DNA of 11,367 nt from Balneolales bacterium (GTDB lineage: Bacteria; Bacteroidota; Rhodothermia; Balneolales; Natronogracilivirgulaceae), in the NCBI GenBank assembly GCA_007133995.1, contig SLLP01000072.1, positions 1 to 11,367 on the forward strand, in the 5' to 3' direction. A program made the position numbers and the translations under genes. Within the stretch, counting starts at the first letter, position 1, and every line of letters begins with the position of its first letter. Shown here piece by piece: positions 7,220 through 11,367 of the stretch. The notes beneath the pieces were generated by a model. The model ran no database searches. It saw only the letters and a program-made list of their open reading frames with translations, and was not told where the DNA came from.

Positions 7220-7549
7220 TTATTCCTTGATCATATCAGGGGTTTTCCCCTTTTCTGCCCACTCATCGGCATCCGGAAGCGGATCTTTGGTCTCATTGAT
7301 GACCGCATCATCCCAAACTTCTGCGAGTCGCTCATTCAATTCGATGTAATTCTCCCATTTTTCAGGTACTTCATCATCCGGGAAAATAGCTTCAACGGGG
7401 CACTCAGCCACACAGGCGTCGCAATCGATACAATCATCGGGATGGATAACGAGAAAGTTGGGACCTTCACGAAAAGCGTCGACCGGACAAACCGCAACGC
7501 AGTCCGTGTATTTACAATTGATGCAGGGTTCGGCTACTACGTATGTCAT
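7220..7549 (-). CDS. fdxA: Seven-iron ferredoxin, [3Fe-4S][4Fe-4S]
   Basis: This small soluble electron carrier of 109 residues resembles Azotobacter ferredoxin I. The first cysteine group (residues 9, 12, 17 and 21) and the second (40, 43, 46 and 50) have exactly the spacing of the seven-iron family. By analogy Cys9, Cys17 and Cys50 hold the [3Fe-4S] cluster, Cys21, Cys40, Cys43 and Cys46 hold the [4Fe-4S] cluster, and Cys12 is free. The C-terminal half (about 55-109) is an acidic, tryptophan-containing tail typical of the family. An AAGGA sequence eight bases before the ATG supports this start, one of the few clear ribosome-binding sites in the window. Redox partners cannot be read from the context; folP follows after 34 bases. 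Confidence 0.93.
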   Translation of the reverse strand: MTYVVAEPCINCKYTDCVAVCPVDAFREGPNFLVIHPDDCIDCDACVAECPVEAIFPDDEVPEKWENYIELNERLAEVWDDAVINETKDPLPDADEWAEKGKTPDMIKE

Positions 7550-7557
7550 ACTTTTAT

Positions 7558-7562
7558 TCCTT
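7558..7562 (-). promoter_or_regulatory. Shine-Dalgarno AAGGA of the ferredoxin gene
   Basis: On the minus strand AAGGA lies eight bases before the ATG at 7549. Most other starts in the window lack such a site, so it may mark unusually efficient translation of the ferredoxin. Confidence 0.6.
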
Positions 7563-7844
7563 GCTTGGTTCCTTATTTCGTTTTTATATGCAACATCAAA
7601 TACATTCTGAAATCTGTCGGCGAACGTAATTTAATTTCTTATATCTCTTAAATCTTAATCTACTTCATAGAACTCTATCTCTAGTAATTCCAGAGTAAAT
7701 TATCTGAAAAATAAATCAGATTCAATCCAAATAGAGACTATCACTGCATGCTGTGGACGTAATCATACAATCACGTTTAATGGGGGTAACACTCTGATTG
7801 CTGAAACATACCGGGTCACAGTTACTCACTGTAAAGTTGCAACC

Positions 7845-7877
7845 CTGCGTCTGACATAGCAGCGATGACAGACGCAG
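7845..7877. terminator. Strong hairpin after the phosphodiesterase gene
   Basis: CTGCGTCTG (7845-7853) and CAGACGCAG (7869-7877) form a nine-base-pair perfect stem. After one A-A mismatch, two further inner pairs leave a nine-base loop. It begins 16 bases past the phosphodiesterase stop. There is no U-tract on the minus strand, so it could be a terminator that lacks the tract or a hairpin protecting the 3' end of the transcript. Confidence 0.5.
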
Positions 7878-7893
7878 AGATATAATGGCTGAA

Positions 7894-9117
7894 TTATTTT
7901 TTGATGATATGCTTAACTTTTCTCAGCGAGCCGTCATTGTCAGCAGGCTCCAGATCGAGTATATTGCAAATCATTTCATAAATATGAATTAATTCAAACG
8001 GTCCTACCCTCTTTCCCGTCTCAAAATCGGGACCGGAAGCCAGAAATATTGTGCGCATTTCCGGTTCGCGATGGTCCCAGCCATGATGGCCGGACAGCAC
8101 CCCACGCCTTTCAAACATGGACCGGCTGGTGATGACCCACGGGAGATCGGCTACCATGATTATATCCGGCGTACGTCGATGATTGCCAATACGGTACTCT
8201 TCCGGAAGCTCCTCACGGTAATATACCCGGTAGTTATCTTCTGCAGCTTTTAATGCATTATATACTGTTTCCCGCTTGCTTTCCTCCGGACGGATCATGG
8301 AAACCGGGCCCCATCCAATCACACGCACGTCATCCATATCAATGATTTCATCCAGAAAAACAACCTTGTCCTCTGAGGGTGCCGCCATGCCATGATCTGA
8401 TACGATGATCAGGTTGGTAGTTTCTCTCAAACCGACCCGATCCAGCTCGGAAAGCAGATAGCCCATGTCTTTGTCCATGTCTGCAATGGCTTTGGTTACC
8501 TGGTCACTGTCCGGGCCGTGACGATGCCCTTCTGAATCTATTCTACTGAAATACAAAGTTACAAAATCGGGGCGTGTGTCATCTTCCAGGGTCAGCCAGG
8601 TAATGACCGAGTCAATGCGCTGTTCGTGCGGGACTTTGCCATCGTAGGGCGTCCATCGAGTCGGGCGCTTACCGGCGATCTCAGCTTCGCTTCCCACCCA
8701 GAACATGGAGGCTGTTCTCACCCCCTGCTTTTCTGCAGTCACCCAAATTGGTTCGCCTTCATACCATCGCCCTTTGACCAGCTCCTCCCTGTTGCCAAGG
8801 CTGAATGTGACATCCCACTCCGGATCGTACATCGTATTCGACAGTATGCCATGATTTTCGGGGTAGAGTCCCGTAACGATAGAGTAGTGATTGGTAAAAG
8901 TAAGTGTGGGAAATACCGGAATAAATTAATCTGCCAGCACTCCCTCCTCAATAATAAGGTCATAATTCGGTGTTTCGGTGCGTTCAAAATAATCCGGCAT
9001 GAATCCGTCAATGGATATCAATACAACGGCGTTTCTGTCCTGCGCGACCAGGCTGGCGGAAAACAGGGTCAGGATCAGGATCAGGATCAGGATCAAAGGC
9101 GCTATTAATCTATGCAT
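7894..9117 (-). pseudogene. Exported type I phosphodiesterase/nucleotide pyrophosphatase, interrupted by an in-frame TAA
   Basis: The reading frame is an alkaline-phosphatase-superfamily (ENPP-like) enzyme with signal peptide, broken by one TAA at 8926-8928 (codon 64). Without that codon it would run 407 codons in one frame. Codons 1-63 give a signal peptide (probable cleavage LVA|Q near 25) and the first metal ligand Asp37 in ISIDG. After the stop the frame continues FIPVFPTLTFTNHYSIVTG, with the nucleophile Thr73, then Asp194 and His198 (DSEGHRHG), Asp241 and His242 (SDHGM) and His345 (GHHGWDH). All catalytic positions are thus present but split. Restart at the ATG at 8832 (312 residues) would lack Asp37, Thr73 and the signal peptide, so that product should be inactive. 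Family members hydrolyse nucleotide phosphodiesters or pyrophosphates outside the cytoplasm. A recent nonsense mutation and a base-call error are both possible. The substrate is not known. Confidence 0.85.
9064..9093. repeat. Hexanucleotide repeat in the signal peptide
   Basis: CAGGAT is repeated four times perfectly (9070-9093), preceded by a one-mismatch unit CAGGGT. On the coding (minus) strand this reads as alternating Ile and Leu codons (ILILIL) in the hydrophobic core of the phosphodiesterase signal peptide. Gain or loss of a unit would change core length by two residues without shifting the frame. Confidence 0.85.
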
Positions 9118-9153
9118 AAGTGTTTATTAGTGATTATTAAGCTTGAGTTAAGG

Positions 9154-9182
9154 TAAATAATTGTATCGAATCAGATTATCAA
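9154..9182 (-). promoter_or_regulatory. Candidate promoter of the phosphodiesterase gene
   Basis: On the minus strand TTGATA (9177-9182) and TATTTA (9154-9159) are separated by 17 bases and end 36 bases before the ATG at 9117. The -35 box is good and the -10 box only fair. In Bacteroidota the housekeeping sigma factor prefers different boxes, so confidence is low. Confidence 0.3.
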
Positions 9183-9423
9183 GGTGCGAAAAAATATCTT
9201 TATGTGGCATGAACGAATATATTGTCCTGTTCTTGAGAGTATGTTATCTTGGTGATGTTAAACCATTTGATTCGGAAAATTTCTGAAACGTTGTAGCATA
9301 AAGTATTTACAAGCATGTATTGGTCACAATGCCTGCTTATACTGTATCATCTAACAAAACGTATAAAGTCTGCAATCAGGCACACAAAAAATCCATGACT
9401 TGTGAATCGTACATATGTGATTT

Positions 9424-9452
9424 TTGGGGTATGATTGCTTCAACTGTATTAA
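9424..9452 (+). promoter_or_regulatory. Candidate promoter of the barrel protein gene
   Basis: TTGGGG (9424-9429) and TATTAA (9447-9452) are separated by 17 bases, and the ATG at 9476 follows 23 bases later. Both boxes are partial matches. No Shine-Dalgarno sequence precedes the ATG, only an A-rich stretch. Confidence 0.25.
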
Positions 9453-9475
9453 AAAAAACAAATTGAAATAAACTG

Positions 9476-9931
9476 ATGAAGAAATTACTTGTAATCCTTG
9501 TGTTGTCCGGTTTTCTGGCTGTGACGGCTGAAGCGCAAAATATCGAAAGAAATAAGGGCTTGGGAGCAATAATCGGAGACCCGACCGGTGTAAGTCTGGC
9601 ATACTGGACTTCCGATATGCAGGCATTCAGCGCCGGTGCGGCATGGCATTTTGTACACAAGCCCTCCCTGCACCTCCACGTGGATTATCTTTTTTACCGG
9701 TTCGATATCATTGAGCCGAATGTCGGATCCATGCCGCTTTATTTTGGAGTTGGCGGACGCATTCGCTTTGAAGACGACGACCAATTCGGAATCCGCATTC
9801 CCCTGGGTATTGCCTACCACTTTCAGGATGATCCGCTCGAGATCTTTCTTGAAGTCGTCCCTGTACTCGACCTCATTCCGGGAACCGGATTCTCCGGCAA
9901 CAGCGGGATTGGAATCAGATATTTTTTCTGA
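9476..9931 (+). CDS. Small outer-membrane beta-barrel protein, function unknown
   Basis: The product is 151 residues. A signal peptide occupies residues 1-20 (lysines at 2 and 3, a leucine/valine-rich core, cleavage AEA|Q), leaving about 131 mature residues. The mature chain alternates polar and hydrophobic residues in short strands and ends in RYFF. A terminal aromatic residue is the usual signal for insertion by the BAM complex. The stretch GLGAIIGDPTGVSLAYW (28-44) is of a kind I associate with small uncharacterised barrel proteins of Bacteroidota and relatives. The length fits a barrel of roughly eight strands. It is transcribed away from the phosphodiesterase gene and converges on the regulator/hydrolase fusion. 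I cannot assign a function; a structural or transport role at the outer membrane is only an inference. Confidence 0.8.
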   Translation: MKKLLVILVLSGFLAVTAEAQNIERNKGLGAIIGDPTGVSLAYWTSDMQAFSAGAAWHFVHKPSLHLHVDYLFYRFDIIEPNVGSMPLYFGVGGRIRFEDDDQFGIRIPLGIAYHFQDDPLEIFLEVVPVLDLIPGTGFSGNSGIGIRYFF

Positions 9932-9960
9932 AAGCCATCAGATTCTTCGAAAATGGAACT

Positions 9961-9992
9961 CCCCGGCAATTGGATGTTCTGTCCGGCCGGGG
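9961..9992. terminator. GC-rich hairpin between convergent genes (1)
   Basis: CCCCGGC (9961-9967) and GCCGGGG (9986-9992) form a seven-base-pair stem with an 18-base loop, starting 29 bases after the barrel gene stop. No T-run follows on either strand. It is plausible as a 3'-end structure of the plus-strand transcript. Confidence 0.35.
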
Positions 9993-10030
9993 ATCCAAAG
10001 TCATATTCCATAAGAGCTTAACATTCCGTA

Positions 10031-10050
10031 TTACCAGGCAGCCCTGGTAA
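10031..10050. terminator. Perfect hairpin between convergent genes (2)
   Basis: TTACCAGG-CAGC-CCTGGTAA is a perfect eight-base-pair stem with a four-base loop, roughly midway between the convergent stops at 9931 and 10136. It is symmetric and could serve transcripts from both sides. There is no U-tract, so it is not a textbook intrinsic terminator. Confidence 0.45.
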
Positions 10051-10106
10051 CACAAGATCTCAAAATGGATCTGCTAAGAAGTTCCGGATGAGTGGCACCA
10101 GGTCAC

Positions 10107-10134
10107 TTGGCCCAGGCCCCCGGACTCCGGCCAA
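10107..10134. terminator. Hairpin next to the regulator/hydrolase stop (3)
   Basis: TTGGCC (10107-10112) and GGCCAA (10129-10134) form a six-base-pair stem with a 16-base GC-rich loop. The structure abuts the TAA at 10136-10138 of the minus-strand gene. It may form the 3' end of that transcript. Confidence 0.3.
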
Positions 10135-10135
10135 T

Positions 10136-11362
10136 TTAACCAGAGATGTGAACGGTCTGGCCTTCCCGTGCAAGTTCTGCGTGCATTTGGGAATCTTTGG
10201 ACATTTTCTTGACCTTTTCTTCAACTTTCAGCAGTTCATCATCGGTGAAATCCGGTCCGAAATGTGTCAGGATGAGATGTTTCACACCGTTCTTTTTAGC
10301 ACGTTCCACAACCAGCGCCCAGGTAGAGTGTCCCCTGTTCTCCATGCTTCTATACTCTTCCAGATCGAATTGGGCATTGTGGATGAGCAAATCCGCTTCC
10401 GAGACAAACGAGTCAAACTGTTTGAGATAGGGAAGATTCTTGCCTCTCATGCTGCTGTTTTCAAGCGTATTGAGTTCGTTGTCGGGACAAAAAACAATTT
10501 TCTTCCTGCCGACTTCGAATTTGTAAATGGCCGTTTCCACGGGATGATTGGCTGAAATATACCGCGCGCTGTATCCCTCGAAATTCTGTCCATCCCGTTT
10601 TATCGCATGATAGTCAAGATGCGCCTTGAACATCTGAGCCGTGATGGGCGAATAGGTGTAGGATACCTGGTCGACCAGAACCTCTTTTGTAGATCCTGTA
10701 ATCTGCTGGGGCATGTACACATCGAACCTGTTCTTTTCAGCAAAAAGTGGTTTGAAGAATGGAAAGCCCTGGATGTGATCCCAATGAGGATGTGTTATAA
10801 AAATCCGACCGGTAATTGATTCCTCTTCATCCTGCAACTGATTGCCGAGGTTGCGCAGCCCCGAACCGGCATCCAGGATGAGGAGCTGCTTCTGGCCCGG
10901 AACTTTGAGCTGAACACAAGTGCTGTTTCCTCCGAATTCCGAATATTCTTTGCCCGGACACGGAATGGAACCTCGAACCCCCCAGAATGTGATCTGAATA
11001 GCATCTCCAAGCACTTCTTCAATTTTTTCGGCAAGTTTGCTGTAGATCATCGGTTTGTGAAAAAAGTCCGTGACACCGGCCTTGAGGGCAATGTCTTTTT
11101 CCACAGGGTAATCTCGTCCGGTTAAAACCAGAATGGGAAGATTCTCAAAATTGTCGTCATCCTTCAGCTGTTTGCATAGATGAAGTCCGTTTCCATCGGG
11201 AAAATGGAGATCCATGATGATCAGATCGGGCCTGACATCATAGACACTTTGAATTGCTCCCTCGAAGGTATTATGCTGGTAAAACTTGTATCCCTTTTTT
11301 CTGAGAAAAGAACCGACCAGCTCACAAAGAGTCAGATCGTCCTCTATCATCAGTATTTTCAT
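10136..11362 (-). CDS. Response regulator receiver fused to a metallo-beta-lactamase-fold hydrolase
   Basis: The 408-residue protein joins a receiver domain (1-118) to a metallo-beta-lactamase (MBL) fold hydrolase (about 122-408). The receiver has the acidic pocket Glu7-Asp8-Asp9, phosphoacceptor Asp51, Thr81 and Lys103-Pro104, so it should be phosphorylated by a histidine kinase. The hydrolase opens with FWGVRGSIPCPG (126-137) and GGNSTC (144-149), then carries the metal motif HPHWDH (191-196), His273, Asp294 (FCPDN), His345 and His367 (LTHF). This resembles the PhnP/cyclic-nucleotide phosphodiesterase-like branch of MBL enzymes, so a phosphodiester substrate is possible but unproven. There is no DNA-binding domain: output appears to be enzymatic. 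The ATG at 11362 is five bases from the right edge, so its upstream partner and promoter are not visible. It converges on the barrel gene. Whether this organism uses a kinase encoded next door cannot be seen. Confidence 0.9.
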   Translation of the reverse strand: MKILMIEDDLTLCELVGSFLRKKGYKFYQHNTFEGAIQSVYDVRPDLIIMDLHFPDGNGLHLCKQLKDDDNFENLPILVLTGRDYPVEKDIALKAGVTDFFHKPMIYSKLAEKIEEVLGDAIQITFWGVRGSIPCPGKEYSEFGGNSTCVQLKVPGQKQLLILDAGSGLRNLGNQLQDEEESITGRIFITHPHWDHIQGFPFFKPLFAEKNRFDVYMPQQITGSTKEVLVDQVSYTYSPITAQMFKAHLDYHAIKRDGQNFEGYSARYISANHPVETAIYKFEVGRKKIVFCPDNELNTLENSSMRGKNLPYLKQFDSFVSEADLLIHNAQFDLEEYRSMENRGHSTWALVVERAKKNGVKHLILTHFGPDFTDDELLKVEEKVKKMSKDSQMHAELAREGQTVHISG

Positions 11363-11367
11363 TCCCC

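Larger units (their letters stand above)
7550..7893. other. 344-base non-coding gap
   Basis: No credible gene was seen. The half next to the ferredoxin (about 7560-7740) is AT-rich and should hold the promoter of the ferredoxin-folP transcript. A loose sigma-70-like pair on the minus strand (TTTCAG, 18 bases, TATAAA) is present but too weak to call. The half next to the phosphodiesterase holds the hairpin at 7845-7877 and a small ACAGT/ACTGT inverted repeat around 7818-7832. Confidence 0.6.
9118..9475. other. 358-base divergent intergenic region
   Basis: This AT-rich spacer lies between the divergent phosphodiesterase (-) and barrel protein (+) genes. No credible coding sequence or RNA gene was seen. 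It should hold the promoters of both genes; one candidate for each is listed separately. The central part (about 9190-9420) shows nothing recognisable. Confidence 0.6.

Noticed and set aside
8829..8928. A frameshift as the cause of the broken phosphodiesterase
   Set aside because: Both halves are in the same frame and read continuously through the TAA, so a substitution explains it without an insertion or deletion.
8626..9108. 160-codon plus-strand open frame across the phosphodiesterase gene
   Set aside because: It is antisense to the conserved nucleophile and signal-peptide region, and its end is low-complexity because it reads the hexamer repeat.
10088..10555. 155-codon plus-strand open frame over the end of the regulator/hydrolase gene
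   Set aside because: It is antisense to the conserved metal-binding part of the MBL domain, and no family resemblance was seen.
1..11367. tRNA, rRNA, CRISPR array, insertion sequence or integrase
   Set aside because: No regularly spaced repeat-spacer pattern, transposase motif or RNA gene signature was seen; all long frames are explained by housekeeping or signalling genes.

Overview
The window looks like a chromosomal stretch from a Bacteroidota-type bacterium, or a sister group such as Balneolota/Rhodothermota. Reasons: folP is followed directly by the diadenylate cyclase gene cdaA, an order common in that group; most starts lack a clear Shine-Dalgarno sequence; base composition is roughly even; and a small signal-peptide beta-barrel protein is encoded. 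This placement is an inference from gene content, not a phylogenetic result. No tRNA, rRNA, CRISPR array, transposase or integrase was seen.

Layout, left to right. Bases 1-480 (+) are the C-terminal end of an FAD/Fe-S 2-hydroxyacid dehydrogenase. It converges on a long minus-strand series that is read right to left: ferredoxin (7220-7549), folP (6301-7185), cdaA (5396-6217), methylmalonyl-CoA mutase (3184-5253), its GTPase chaperone meaB (2011-3099), and a sensor made only of PAS domains (585-1841). Right of the ferredoxin is an interrupted exported phosphodiesterase gene (7894-9117, -). It diverges from a small outer-membrane barrel gene (9476-9931, +), which converges on a response regulator/metallo-beta-lactamase fusion (10136-11362, -).

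How the genes fit together. The mutase and MeaB form a clear working pair: B12-dependent interconversion of methylmalonyl-CoA and succinyl-CoA, with MeaB loading and protecting the cofactor. The ferredoxin-folP-cdaA cluster joins electron transfer, folate synthesis and c-di-AMP synthesis, probably with partial transcription termination between folP and cdaA. The PAS protein and the regulator/hydrolase fusion are signalling proteins whose partners are not visible here.

The main oddities are: a single in-frame TAA in the phosphodiesterase gene, placed between the first metal ligand and the nucleophile; a hexanucleotide repeat inside that gene's signal peptide; a LOV-like PAS domain that keeps the flavin-contacting polar residues but has proline in place of the photoactive cysteine; three 17-base tandem repeats after the PAS gene; and a perfect 15-base palindrome just upstream of the likely PAS gene start. 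I found no convincing wholly new system.
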